Assembly (NCBI RefSeq): GCF_013459645.1
Contig: NZ_CP054861.1
Location: 5,196,001-5,260,000, forward strand
Origin: Martelella sp. NC20
GTDB taxonomy: Bacteria > Pseudomonadota > Alphaproteobacteria > Rhizobiales > Rhizobiaceae
DNA length: 64,000 nt
Direction: 5' to 3'
Positions 35,748-44,580 of the stretch are shown here, piece by piece. Position 1 is the stretch's first letter, and each line of letters opens with the position of its first letter. A model generated the notes under the pieces. That model made no database searches, was not told the origin of the DNA, and saw only the letters and a list, made by a program, of their open reading frames with translations. The position numbers were made by a program, and so were the translations under genes.

Positions 35748-36848
35748 ATGACGATCGACCGCGTCAGTGAAATCCTGGAAAAGCTCGTCGCCTTTCAGAC
35801 CATATCGTCCGCCTCCAACCTCGACCTTGTCGACTGGGTCCAGACGTTACTGACACAGGCCGGTTTCAGCGTTGCCCGGCTCCCTTCCGCCTGCGGAGCG
35901 AAGGCAGGCCTTCTGGCGCGGTTCGGCGGCGGCGCGGGCGGGGTGCTGCTGTCTGCCCATACCGACGTGGTGCCGGTGGAGGGGCAGGCCTGGAGCCGCG
36001 ATCCGTTCAAACTGGCGCGCCTCGATGACCGGCTTTACGGTCGCGGCGCCACGGACATGAAGGGGTTTGTCGCCTGCGTTCTGGCACATGGCGAAAGCCT
36101 GCGCGCGCATGCGCCGGATCGCCCGGTGATGATCGCCCTCAGCTTTGACGAGGAGGTCGGCTGCCGGGGCATTCCCCAGATGATCGACCGGATCATTCCG
36201 TTTCTGGGCCGGCCGGATCTCTGCATTGTCGGCGAACCGACGCTGATGCGGCCCGCCATCGGCCACAAGGGCAAGGCGAGCTACCATGCCGTATGCCGCG
36301 GCACGCCGGGCCACAGCGCCATGGCGCCGAAGTTTCAAAACGCGCTTCATCTTGCCGCCGACCTGATCATGGCGCTCAGGGCCGAGCAGGCGCGTCTCAT
36401 TGCGGACGGCGCGCGCGATGGCGATTGCGAACCGCCCTTTTCCACGGTTCACGCCGGCATCATGCAGGGCGGCAAGGCGCTCAACATCGTCCCCGACAGG
36501 GCCGATGTCGATTTCGAGATCCGCCACCTTGCCGCTGAGCGCCCCGCCGACATTCTGGAGAACATTCGCGCCGGCCTGCCGGATGGCATCGAGATCATCG
36601 AGACCGGCGCCTATCCCGGCCTCGATACCGATCCGAAGGATCCCGCGCTCCGCCCGGTCATGGATGTGCTCGCCGCCCCGCTCAAGCTCGCCTTCGGCAC
36701 GGAAGCCGGATTTTTCTCACGCCTCGGCATTCCCACCATCGTCTGCGGGCCGGGTACGATGGATGACGGCCACCAACCCGACGAATCCATCGCCATCGAC
36801 CAACTGGTCGCCTGCCTCGGCTTTCTGAAGCGCGTCACGTCGTCGTAG
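35748..36848 (+). CDS. M20 family metallohydrolase, acetylornithine deacetylase (ArgE)-like
   Basis: 366 residues. Metal site residues are visible in LSAHTDVVPV (His, Asp), YGRGATDMKG (bridging Asp) and ALSFDEEVGC (catalytic Glu pair); a dimerisation domain begins near HKGKASYHAVCRG. The family removes N-acyl groups from amino acids. True biosynthetic ArgE is not expected in this context, so it may deacylate an N-acylated amine or amino acid entering by the neighbouring importer. It starts just after the terminator, so it has its own promoter or depends on read-through. Confidence 0.85.
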   Translation: MTIDRVSEILEKLVAFQTISSASNLDLVDWVQTLLTQAGFSVARLPSACGAKAGLLARFGGGAGGVLLSAHTDVVPVEGQAWSRDPFKLARLDDRLYGRGATDMKGFVACVLAHGESLRAHAPDRPVMIALSFDEEVGCRGIPQMIDRIIPFLGRPDLCIVGEPTLMRPAIGHKGKASYHAVCRGTPGHSAMAPKFQNALHLAADLIMALRAEQARLIADGARDGDCEPPFSTVHAGIMQGGKALNIVPDRADVDFEIRHLAAERPADILENIRAGLPDGIEIIETGAYPGLDTDPKDPALRPVMDVLAAPLKLAFGTEAGFFSRLGIPTIVCGPGTMDDGHQPDESIAIDQLVACLGFLKRVTSS

Positions 36849-36896
36849 GTTCTCTCACCGGAAGCAACACCGGTAGCCGCTTTCCCCGGATGCGCT

Positions 36897-37748
36897 TCAG
36901 AAATTGCCGGCGGAAAGCGCGGAGATTTCCTGGGCGGCCCGCATCAGCATCGGCAGATGGACCAGTTTCAGCTTTTCGGGCGGCAGGTTGCGGGCATTGC
37001 CGCCAACGCTCAGCGTGTAGATATCGCCGGTCATCGGCGCGCGCAGGACAACGCCGATGGCGTTGTGGCCGGGAACCCATTCCCCGAAGGAATCCGAATA
37101 GCCGTTGCCCGCCATGCGCGACAATGCCGCCTCGAGCGCCGGGCGTTTCTCCTTCTCCCAAGCGGAGCGATGGAGATCGGAAAGCTGCCTGAAGGCCTCC
37201 GTCCGCTCGTCTTCGCCCACGGCGAAAAGATAGGCCCGGCCGGGCGCGCTTTCGGCCAGCGGAATGCGGGAGCCGACATTGAGATTGAGCGCCACCGCCG
37301 TCGGGCGGCGCACCAGTTCCACGAACATCATATCGAGACCGTCGCGCACCGACAGCGCCACGACGCAATCCCCTTCCGCCGCCATCTGGTCCATATGGGA
37401 ACGCACGAGCTCGCCGAAGCCGAACCGGCCGATCGCCGCATAACCGAGCGTCAGCACCTGGTTGGAGACGGCATATTTGCCGTATTCCGGCATGTAGCGC
37501 AGATAGCCGAGCTTGGTGAGCGTGCCGAGCAGCCGCGAGACCGTGGTCTTGTGCAGCCCCGTGCGTTCTGCAAGCGCCTGCGTACCCAGAACCTTGTCGT
37601 CCGCCCGGAAGGCTCTGAGAATCGAAAGACCGCGCGCCAGCGAACTGACGAACGGCCGTTCCTCGTTCAGGGCGGCGGCCCCGATATCCTGCCGTGGGCG
37701 GCCGCGCCGCCGGACAGGCTGATCATTTGTATCGTTGTCCTCGCTCAT
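36897..37748 (-). CDS. IclR family transcriptional regulator
   Basis: 283 residues: winged helix at about 33-95 (SSLARGLSILRAFRAD, RTGLHKTTVSRLLGTL) and an IclR effector domain (SVRDGLDMMFVELVRR, AVGEDERTEAFRQL, GVVLRAPMTGD). The N-terminal 30 residues are basic and arginine-rich. Its start is only nine bases from a large inverted-repeat element, so its promoter must lie in or beyond that element. The convergent M20 gene and the ThDP-enzyme gene upstream are candidate targets. Confidence 0.92.
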   Translation of the reverse strand: MSEDNDTNDQPVRRRGRPRQDIGAAALNEERPFVSSLARGLSILRAFRADDKVLGTQALAERTGLHKTTVSRLLGTLTKLGYLRYMPEYGKYAVSNQVLTLGYAAIGRFGFGELVRSHMDQMAAEGDCVVALSVRDGLDMMFVELVRRPTAVALNLNVGSRIPLAESAPGRAYLFAVGEDERTEAFRQLSDLHRSAWEKEKRPALEAALSRMAGNGYSDSFGEWVPGHNAIGVVLRAPMTGDIYTLSVGGNARNLPPEKLKLVHLPMLMRAAQEISALSAGNF

Positions 37749-37757
37749 GAACCTTGT

Positions 37758-38026
37758 TTAGAGCCCTTCAGGTTGAAATGGAAGCGTTCTGCGGCAAGGA
37801 ATTTGCGCCAGAACCAAGGGCTTTGGCGCCGGGCATAGCCGTCGCTATGTCCAAGCCGAAGACCGCCGGTAATGGCGCAAATTCCTTGCCGCCCTGCGGG
37901 TTCGCCCAAACCGGCCCTCCACTTTGTCGAAGCCCTTCGCTATGGCTATGCCGCGCGGGCTTCTTCGCGTGGAAGAACCGGTTTGGGCAAACAGAACTGC
38001 GTCCATTTCAGCCTGAAGGGCTCTAA
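37758..38026. repeat. About 270-bp element with nested inverted repeats
   Basis: Outer arms 37758-37791 and 37992-38026 are nearly perfect inverted copies (start TTAGAGCCCTTCAGG, end CCTGAAGGGCTCTAA). Inside, 37793-37810 pairs exactly with 37873-37890, and 37904-37914 with 37978-37988. So the whole sequence can fold into a branched cruciform. No transposase is encoded. It fills the gap between the IclR gene and the ThDP enzyme. It looks like a non-autonomous palindromic element similar to rhizobial RIME/MITE-type repeats. Confidence 0.8.
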
Positions 38027-38081
38027 CCCATCCCGCGCCCGTTTGTCATTGGGTTTGACGGGCGCGGGAAGGACAAAATTC

Positions 38082-39794
38082 CTATTTGAGGGCGGATGGA
38101 TCCGGCAGGTCGTCGTAATCGGAGCAATCGCGGTGGCTTGCCGCCGGATCGACCTTGACGTCGATCACGACCGGACCGCCGCGTCTGTGGCCTTCCCTGA
38201 TCGCATCTCCGATCTGATCGGCTTCCGTTACCGTAATCCCCGAGCCGCCGAGGCCCTCGGCGACCTTGGCGAAGTCGTGATCGCCGAAATTGACGCCGAT
38301 CGCCTTGTTGCCGAGATTGTCGCGCACCATGCCGAGGCCGGCATTGTTGGCGACCACATAGACGACATCGAGATTGTTCTCGGCGGCCGTCGCGATCGCA
38401 TCCATGGTCATGACGAAACCGCCATCGCCGATCACGCCGGTGACGCGTTTTTCCGGGCACGTGATCTTGGCGCCGGTGGCCGCCGGCGTCGACCAGCCCA
38501 TGCCGCCAATGCCGCCGGGGGCGACAAGCTGATGCGGCGTTCTGAGCGGCAGCGACGAGGTCGCCCAGATGCGGTTGGTGCCGGCGTCGAGGGTCAAGAG
38601 GTCGTCGGGCGTCAGGAAGCCGTCGAGCCCGCGCATGATATCGGCGTAGTGCACCGTTCCGGGGCGGGTCTTGTAGTGTGGCAGGTCGCCATAGCCGTTA
38701 TCCGCCTTGATCTTGCCGATGAAGTCCTTGCGCCCTTCCGCCTGCCGCTGGTCGACGCCTGTGGCATCGAGCAGATAGCGGATCACGTCGGCGGCATCCG
38801 CCGTCACCGCCATGTCGACCGGCAGGACCCAGCCGGCGTTCAGCGGATCGAGATCGACCTGGATGATCGTCTGCTCGCCCGGACGCATCATCTTCTCGTC
38901 GCGGAAACGGGTATATTCCGGACCGAGGCTGCAGCCGAGCACGAGGATGACATCGGCGGCCTGAACCATGCGGTTGGCCGATTTCGCCGCCCAGTTGCCC
39001 ATCATGCCGACGGCGACCGGCGTGGTCTCGTCAATGACGCCCTTGCCGTGATAGCTGGAGGCGACCGCGATCCCCTCGCGATTGGCGAACCGCGACAGCA
39101 TCTCGCCGGAGCGACTCATATAGACGCCATTGCCGGCGATGATGACGGGACGTTCGGCGGCCTTCAGGGTCTCGGCGATCTTGTGCAGCGCATCGCCGTC
39201 CGGCTTCATCGGGGTCGAGCGCAGATAGCCCTCGGTCGGATAGAGTTTGGCGCGCGGATTTTCCGGCACCTCCTCGCGGATGATGTTGGTGCGCATCACC
39301 ACCGCCGCCGGTCCCTGGCGCGGGGTGATGGCATGCTTGACCGCAAGCTGGGTGCCGTAGATCGCTTCCGCCGGCGTGGTCGCATAGGTGGCGTATTTGG
39401 TCATGGTCTTCATCACCGCGAAGGCGTCGCCGGCGCCGTAATCGCCGGTCATGGTCTGGTAGACGCCATACTGGGCGAAGCCGTCATAGCAGGACGTGTC
39501 GGTGAGCACGACCATCGGCGACGAGGAGAAATACGCCTCCAGAATCCCGAAAGCGCCGGTCGAGGTCGAAAACGGCCCCTGCGCCATCAACAGGCCCGGG
39601 CGGCCGGTGAGCTTGCCCGCGACCTGCGCCATCACCGACGCCGATTGCTCGGAGCGCGCCAGCACCAGTTCGAACTCGTCCTTGCGATCGAAAAACGCCG
39701 GCAGCGACCATGTGATCCCGAGGCCCGGCAGCGTGAAGCCGCGCGTGATGCCGGCCTCGATAAATGTTTTGATGACGCCTTCATTGGTTTTCAT
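38082..39794 (-). CDS. Thiamine diphosphate-dependent enzyme (acetolactate synthase/benzoylformate decarboxylase-like)
   Basis: 570 residues in three domains. The N-terminal PYR domain has the cofactor-activating glutamate in SEQSASVMAQVAGKL; the middle domain has RPVIIAGNGVYMS; the C-terminal PP domain has the ThDP/magnesium motif from VIGDGGFVMTMDA to NN. ATG 39794 follows GGAGGAAATC. Biosynthetic IlvB would be paired with ilvH, absent here, so a catabolic 2-keto-acid decarboxylase or ligase is more likely. The IclR gene lies downstream on the same strand beyond the repeat element. Substrate unknown. Confidence 0.88.
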   Translation of the reverse strand: MKTNEGVIKTFIEAGITRGFTLPGLGITWSLPAFFDRKDEFELVLARSEQSASVMAQVAGKLTGRPGLLMAQGPFSTSTGAFGILEAYFSSSPMVVLTDTSCYDGFAQYGVYQTMTGDYGAGDAFAVMKTMTKYATYATTPAEAIYGTQLAVKHAITPRQGPAAVVMRTNIIREEVPENPRAKLYPTEGYLRSTPMKPDGDALHKIAETLKAAERPVIIAGNGVYMSRSGEMLSRFANREGIAVASSYHGKGVIDETTPVAVGMMGNWAAKSANRMVQAADVILVLGCSLGPEYTRFRDEKMMRPGEQTIIQVDLDPLNAGWVLPVDMAVTADAADVIRYLLDATGVDQRQAEGRKDFIGKIKADNGYGDLPHYKTRPGTVHYADIMRGLDGFLTPDDLLTLDAGTNRIWATSSLPLRTPHQLVAPGGIGGMGWSTPAATGAKITCPEKRVTGVIGDGGFVMTMDAIATAAENNLDVVYVVANNAGLGMVRDNLGNKAIGVNFGDHDFAKVAEGLGGSGITVTEADQIGDAIREGHRRGGPVVIDVKVDPAASHRDCSDYDDLPDPSALK

Positions 39795-39910
39795 CGATTT
39801 CCTCCATTTTGAGGGGAGGATAATCAATCGTATTAATTCTGCCAAGCGCAATTTTGTATTGTTATGTGGATTTATTGATGGCACTGCCCTTCTTGCCAAG
39901 TTCGTCCGTC

Positions 39911-40014
39911 ATGCCGGGCTCGACCCGGCATCCAGGGCAGCTTGTGATGAATTTCAGACAAGAGTCTTTGCGCAAGGACCCGGCGCTTGCTGGACCCCGG
40001 ATCAAGTCCGGGGT
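39911..40014. repeat. Paired-hairpin intergenic repeat (GTCATGCCGGG type)
   Basis: ATGCCGGG/CCCGGCAT (39911-39918, 39924-39931) and ACCCCGGA/TCCGGGGT (39994-40001, 40007-40014), each with a 5-base loop, flank a 62-base spacer. The motif GTCATGCCGGG...TCAAGTCCGGGGTGACGG is a widespread alphaproteobacterial palindromic repeat. It lies between the ThDP-enzyme gene and the leuC terminator; no gene is visible in 39795-40063. Confidence 0.8.
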
Positions 40015-40063
40015 GACGGTGGAGAGGGATGCGGCTCCGTGACCTGTTACGCGATTTATCAAC

Positions 40064-40091
40064 AAAAAAAGGGGGCGGATTGCTCCGCCCC
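40064..40091 (-). terminator. Rho-independent terminator of leuC
   Basis: Read on the minus strand: GGGGCGG (40091-40085), 6-base loop, CCGCCCC (40078-40072), then C followed by seven T (40070-40064). Classic intrinsic terminator, starting 36 bases after the leuC stop. Confidence 0.9.
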
Positions 40092-40127
40092 TCCTGAACT
40101 TTCTCGGAATGGACCGTCCCCGAGGTC

Positions 40128-41537
40128 CTACTTCCAGTCGCGGATATCCACGAAATGGCCCTCGATGGCGGCAGCGGCGGCCATGGCGGGGGAAACCAGA
40201 TGGGTGCGGCCCTTGTAGCCCTGACGGCCCTCGAAATTGCGGTTCGAGGTCGAGGCGCAGCGCTCCTCCGGCTTCAGCCGGTCGTCGTTCATCGCCAGAC
40301 ACATGGAACAGCCCGGCTCGCGCCATTCGAAACCGGCATCGAGGAAGACCTTGTCGAGGCCTTCCGCTTCCGCCTGTTCCTTGACGAGCCCGGAGCCCGG
40401 CACGATCATGGCGTTGACGGTGCTTGCTACCTTGCGGCCCTTGGCGACGGCGGCGGCGGCGCGCAGATCCTCGATCCGGCCATTGGTGCAGGAGCCGATG
40501 AAGACGCGGTCAACGGCGACATCGGTCATCTTCGTGCCAGGCGCAAGGCCCATATATTTCAGCGCCCGCCACTTGGAGGTGCGCTTGTTCTCGTCCGCGA
40601 TATCGTCCGGATTCGGCACTTCGCCGGTGATGGCGACGACATCCTCGGGCGACGAGCCCCAGGACACGATCGGCGGCAGGTTGGCGGCATCGAGCGTGAC
40701 GACGCGGTCATAGACCGCGCCCTCATCGGTCGTCAGCGAACGCCAGTATTCCACGGCCTTGTCCCAGGCCTCGCCTTGCGGCGCGCGCGGGCGGCCCTTG
40801 ATATATTCGAAGGTCTTTTCGTCCGGCGCGATCAGGCCGGCGCGGGCGCCGCCCTCGATGGTCATGTTGCAGACCGTCATGCGGCCTTCCATCGAAAGGT
40901 CGCGGATCGCCTCGCCGGCGAATTCGATCACGTGACCGGTGCCGCCGGCGGTGCCGATCTCGCCGATGATGGCGAGGATGATGTCCTTGGCGGTGACGCC
41001 TTCCGGCGCCTTGCCGTCGACGCGCACCAGCATGTTCCTGGCCTTCGACTGGATCAGCGTCTGGGTGGCGAGCACGTGCTCGACCTCCGAGGTGCCGATG
41101 CCATGCGCCAGCGCGCCGAAGGCGCCATGCGTCGAGGTATGGCTGTCGCCGCAGACGATCGTCATGCCCGGCAGCGTGAAGCCCTGCTCGGGGCCGACAA
41201 TGTGGACGATGCCCTGGCGCTTGTCCTTCTCGGAATAGTATTCGACGCCGAAATCGAGTGCGTTCTGGGCAAGGGCTGCCACCTGAATGCGGCTTTCCTC
41301 GTTCTTGATGCCGTTGACCCGGTCCGGCGTGGTCGGCACGTTGTGGTCGACGACGGCGAGCGTCTTCACCGGCGCGTGGACCTTGCGCCCGGCCAGACGC
41401 AGACCTTCGAACGCCTGCGGACTGGTGACTTCATGCACCAGGTGGCGGTCGATGTAGAGGAGACAGGTGCCGTCGTCCTGGCTGTCCACCAGATGGTCGT
41501 CCCAGATCTTGTCGTAAATTGTGCGAGCCTTGCTCAT
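40128..41537 (-). CDS. leuC: 3-isopropylmalate dehydratase large subunit LeuC
   Basis: 469 residues, full length. It isomerises 2- to 3-isopropylmalate in leucine synthesis with LeuD. 4Fe-4S cysteines are visible in [16 protein letters not shown] and CSMCLAMN, with [14 protein letters not shown] and EMRCAS-type substrate contacts (here [17 protein letters not shown]). ATG 41537 ([14 protein letters not shown]) fits the family N-terminus better than ATG 41552. leuD is not in the window. Located near rplS, as in many rhizobia, with an ABC cassette in between. Confidence 0.97.
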   Translation of the reverse strand: MSKARTIYDKIWDDHLVDSQDDGTCLLYIDRHLVHEVTSPQAFEGLRLAGRKVHAPVKTLAVVDHNVPTTPDRVNGIKNEESRIQVAALAQNALDFGVEYYSEKDKRQGIVHIVGPEQGFTLPGMTIVCGDSHTSTHGAFGALAHGIGTSEVEHVLATQTLIQSKARNMLVRVDGKAPEGVTAKDIILAIIGEIGTAGGTGHVIEFAGEAIRDLSMEGRMTVCNMTIEGGARAGLIAPDEKTFEYIKGRPRAPQGEAWDKAVEYWRSLTTDEGAVYDRVVTLDAANLPPIVSWGSSPEDVVAITGEVPNPDDIADENKRTSKWRALKYMGLAPGTKMTDVAVDRVFIGSCTNGRIEDLRAAAAVAKGRKVASTVNAMIVPGSGLVKEQAEAEGLDKVFLDAGFEWREPGCSMCLAMNDDRLKPEERCASTSNRNFEGRQGYKGRTHLVSPAMAAAAAIEGHFVDIRDWK

Positions 41538-41805
41538 GATTTCATGACCCATATGTCGAAGAAAAAAGGAAAATACGGCGCGAAGCCGACGTCAAGCTGG
41601 AGGCGATCAGCTAAGTCGGGCGTTGAGCGCGCCGGAAATCATCGCAAAGAACCGTCCCGGCAGGCGTTTCCTGTCCTGCAGAACGAAGGGCCTTGGAGAT
41701 ACGGCCTGATTGCAATGTTCAATGGTCCTCATGGACCGGGTTATTACCAGCTTTCGGCAATGACGGCAATCTCTTCCGAGAATGGTTCGAAACTGGCCGG
41801 ACGCG

Positions 41806-42660
41806 TCATGCCGGACGGGAAGGCCCCGGGCCGGCATCGCGCGAAAACCCGGCCCTGCGCCGCATCCTGCGCTCCACGCCGCGCAGGATCAGCGACAGGC
41901 CGATCGTCAGCAGCAGATAGATATAGGCGACGATCGAATAGGTTTCGAAGAAACGGAACGAACTTGCCGCGTAAACCTTGCCCATCTGGGTGATATCGGC
42001 AACGCCGAGCACGGAGACCAGCGAGGAATCCTTCACCATCGACACGAAGTCATTGGAAAGCGGCGGGAAGATGGTGCGGATCGCCTGCGGAAAGATGATC
42101 AGCCGGAACCGCTGGAACCGGCCGAGGCCCAGCGCCTGCGCCGCCTCGATCTGCCCCTCGTCGACCGCCTGGATGCCGGCCCGGAAGATTTCCGCGATGA
42201 AGGCCGCGTAGCCGATGGTAAGCGCAATGATCGCCCGCCACATCAGCGAGAAATCCCGCACCACGATCCTGTCCATGATACCGGCGTCGATCAGCGGCGT
42301 CATCGCGAGATTGGCGAAGGCGACCATGGCCGGCGCGCCGACGAAGGCAACGTAGAAAAGCAGCACCAGGATCGGTATGCCACGGACGATCTCGACATAG
42401 AAACGCGCGGCCTGACGCAGCGCCACATGGCCTGAAAGCCCCATCAGCGCGATCGCCATGCCGATGACCGTTGCCAGCGCGAAGGCGACCAGCGTCACGA
42501 ACACCGTGACCCAAATGCCTTTGGCGACAACGGCGAATACCTGGGCGTAAAGCCCGTTGACGGCGATCGCTATGCCCGCGGCGCCCGCGAGCGCCAGAAA
42601 GGCGTAGAGCCACCACGGCCGCTCGCCCGCATTGCCGGCGGGCAGTTTCTGGAAGCTCAT
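41806..42660 (-). CDS. Polar amino acid-type ABC transporter permease
   Basis: 284 residues with about 5-6 membrane segments; HisM/GlnP-type permease. IVRGIPILVLLFYVAFVGAP and the EAA loop QIEAAQALGLGRFQRFRLI are diagnostic, as is IFPQAIRTIFPPLSNDFVSMVKDSSL, quoted here by its core FPPLSNDFVSMVKDSSL. An unusual N-terminal extension of about 55 residues adds a first membrane segment (WLYAFLALAGAAGIAIAVNG). It follows the binding-protein gene by 15 bases. No ATPase gene accompanies the pair. Confidence 0.9.
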   Translation of the reverse strand: MSFQKLPAGNAGERPWWLYAFLALAGAAGIAIAVNGLYAQVFAVVAKGIWVTVFVTLVAFALATVIGMAIALMGLSGHVALRQAARFYVEIVRGIPILVLLFYVAFVGAPAMVAFANLAMTPLIDAGIMDRIVVRDFSLMWRAIIALTIGYAAFIAEIFRAGIQAVDEGQIEAAQALGLGRFQRFRLIIFPQAIRTIFPPLSNDFVSMVKDSSLVSVLGVADITQMGKVYAASSFRFFETYSIVAYIYLLLTIGLSLILRGVERRMRRRAGFSRDAGPGPSRPA

Positions 42661-42675
42661 GCCCCGCCCAACGGC

Positions 42676-43476
42676 TTACTGGCCCATGGCGTAGTCGACG
42701 AACCATTTCTGGTTCAGCGCGTCGAGCGTGCCGTCGGCGGCCATCGCCGTGATCGCGGCATTGAACGGCGCCACGAGATCCGAGCCGGGCGGGAAGATGA
42801 AGCCGAAATCCTCGGCGCCGAGCGGCCCGCCGATCAGCTTCAGAGCGCCGTTCGAAACCCTGACATAGCCGTTTGCCGCCGTGCTGTCGGTCAGCGCCAG
42901 GTCGACATCGCCTACTCTGAGCGCCTGGATCGCCGCCCCGATGGTCTCGTAGAGCTTGATGCGCGGGTTCTGTTCGTCGCCGTCCAGCACTTCGTAGACG
43001 GCGGTATAAAACGGCGTGGTGCCGGGTTGCGAGCCGATCAGGCCGTCATCCAGGGCCGCGAAACTCTCCGCATCGGAGAACCGGTCCTCATCGCCGCGCG
43101 CCAGCATCAGCATTTCGGAATGCATGTAGGGCTCGGAGAAATCGACCATCTGCTTGCGGTCGTCGCGGATGGTGATGCCGTTCATGGCCATATCGTACTG
43201 GTCGTCATGGATCGCCTGGATCATCGCATCCCAGCTTGTCGTGGTGTATTCGATATCCAGATTGAGGCGTTCGGCGATCTCGGCGACGGCGTCATATTCC
43301 CAGCCGATCGCCTCCCCCGTCGCGGGATCGATGAATTGCAGCGGCGGATAGGTATTTTCGGAAACGACGGTCACGGTCCGCCCACCGAGATCGGGCAGTT
43401 CGGCGGCAAGTAACGGGCTTGCAAACGCGCCCAGCGAAACCAGAACCGCGGCACAAAGGGCGCGTCTCGAAAACAT
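42676..43476 (-). CDS. Amino acid ABC transporter substrate-binding protein (family 3)
   Basis: 266 residues with a signal peptide ([19 protein letters not shown], cleavage near LLAAE). The SBP_bac_3 domain shows [35 protein letters not shown] and [15 protein letters not shown]. Binds a polar amino acid or related compound. First gene of a two-gene operon with the permease that follows; the ATP-hydrolysing subunit must come from elsewhere. Confidence 0.9.
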   Translation of the reverse strand: MFSRRALCAAVLVSLGAFASPLLAAELPDLGGRTVTVVSENTYPPLQFIDPATGEAIGWEYDAVAEIAERLNLDIEYTTTSWDAMIQAIHDDQYDMAMNGITIRDDRKQMVDFSEPYMHSEMLMLARGDEDRFSDAESFAALDDGLIGSQPGTTPFYTAVYEVLDGDEQNPRIKLYETIGAAIQALRVGDVDLALTDSTAANGYVRVSNGALKLIGGPLGAEDFGFIFPPGSDLVAPFNAAITAMAADGTLDALNQKWFVDYAMGQ

Positions 43477-43569
43477 GATCTAACTCCTTGCAGCAGATGA
43501 TTGCCGCAAGGTGTCATATCCCGGCAGGAAAACGCAAGTCTGTCTCTGTCCGAAACCGCATGAAGGCCA

Positions 43570-43752
43570 TCAGTGCGGGAGCCCGCTTCGCTTCGGGACC
43601 TCGCCCGAAGGCGGATAACTGAGCGGTTCCGGGTCGTCGTCGCTCAGAAACTCGAACACGTCGCGCGTCAGCATTCTGGGGTGGAGGACGGGTGTGGCGA
43701 TGGTTCCCAGTATCCGGGTTGCGTCAGCCACTTTGACGCGTCGCATGAACAT
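43570..43752 (-). CDS. Small hypothetical protein (60 aa)
   Basis: A 60-codon frame begins at ATG 43752 with GGAG five bases upstream. The product is mixed-charge with no membrane segment (VADATRILGTIATPVLH, RDVFEFLSDDDPEP). No family recognised. A plus-strand frame overlaps it (43573-43815) and has no ribosome site. The remainder of 43477-43872 holds nothing I can name. Confidence 0.35.
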   Translation of the reverse strand: MFMRRVKVADATRILGTIATPVLHPRMLTRDVFEFLSDDDPEPLSYPPSGEVPKRSGLPH

Positions 43753-43872
43753 TTCTGCTCCATTTCGCCGATCGTCCTTGGCGACAACCGGCTTATCGTT
43801 TCAAGGATGCCGTAGATAGGAAGCGATTTCGACTTTTTCTTGTCAAACCCAACTTTCGCAACCCGGAAATGC

Positions 43873-43900
43873 AAAAAGAGCCGCGCTGAGGCGGCTCTTT
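43873..43900 (-). terminator. Rho-independent terminator of rplS
   Basis: On the minus strand AAAGAGCCGC (43900-43891), a 6-base loop, GCGGCTCTTT (43884-43875) and further T residues to 43873. It starts 25 bases past the rplS stop and closes the ribosomal-protein transcript. Confidence 0.9.
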
Positions 43901-43925
43901 GATATTCGAATGCCTCGATAAAAGC

Positions 43926-44393
43926 CTATGCTTCGTTCGCCTTTGCGGCGGCGGCAGCTTCCTTCTCGGCCTTTGCAGCGGCACGCGCTGTGGCAGCGAT
44001 TTCGCGGGCCTCGTCGTTCAGACGGCGCGAGCGCACGGACGTGTTTTCGGCGATACGGGCCGACTTGCCGCGACGGTCGCGCAGGTAGTAGAGCTTGGCG
44101 CGACGAACCTTGCCGCGGCGGATAACTTCAACGCCTTCAACCTGCGGCGAGTAAACCGGGAATACGCGCTCGACGCCTTCGCCGTAGGAAATCTTGCGAA
44201 CGGTGAAGTTCTCGTGGATGCCGCCGCCGGAACGGGCGATGCACACGCCTTCGAAGGCCTGCACACGGGTGCGGGTGCCTTCCGTCACGCGGACGTCGAC
44301 GCGCACGGTATCGCCGGCTTCGAACGGGGGAAGTTTGCGCAGTTCATTGATGCGCGCGGTTTCTTCAGCTTCGATCTGCTCGATGATGTTCAT
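43926..44393 (-). CDS. rplS: 50S ribosomal protein L19
   Basis: 155 residues: a normal L19 core ([69 protein letters not shown]) with a C-terminal alanine/lysine/glutamate-rich extension of about 40 residues, as usual in rhizobia. L19 lies at the 30S-50S interface. Separated from trmD by the dmeRF insert. Confidence 0.97.
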   Translation of the reverse strand: MNIIEQIEAEETARINELRKLPPFEAGDTVRVDVRVTEGTRTRVQAFEGVCIARSGGGIHENFTVRKISYGEGVERVFPVYSPQVEGVEVIRRGKVRRAKLYYLRDRRGKSARIAENTSVRSRRLNDEAREIAATARAAAKAEKEAAAAAKANEA

Positions 44394-44580
44394 CGGTCTT
44401 ACCTCTTGTCAGTCTTGCTTCAACAGCCAGAGCGCCCGACAATCATCCTTTGGTCAAAGCCTCCGGATTGGCCTCGAAGGGCCGGAGCGTTACGCGGTTC
44501 TTCATTTGGGTAACCGGAAACACCGGTCAGGGCGGGCCTATAGACGTTTTTTTCGTCCCTGTCACCCCTTTTGGATAAAA

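Noticed and set aside
37872..39812. 646-codon plus-strand frame opposite the ThDP enzyme
   Set aside because: Begins inside the palindromic element and reads His/Arg/Asp-rich sequence; the minus strand carries the ThDP motifs and a good ribosome site.
40155..41993. 612-codon plus-strand frame opposite leuC and the permease
   Set aside because: Antisense shadow spanning two unrelated genes and the gap between them.
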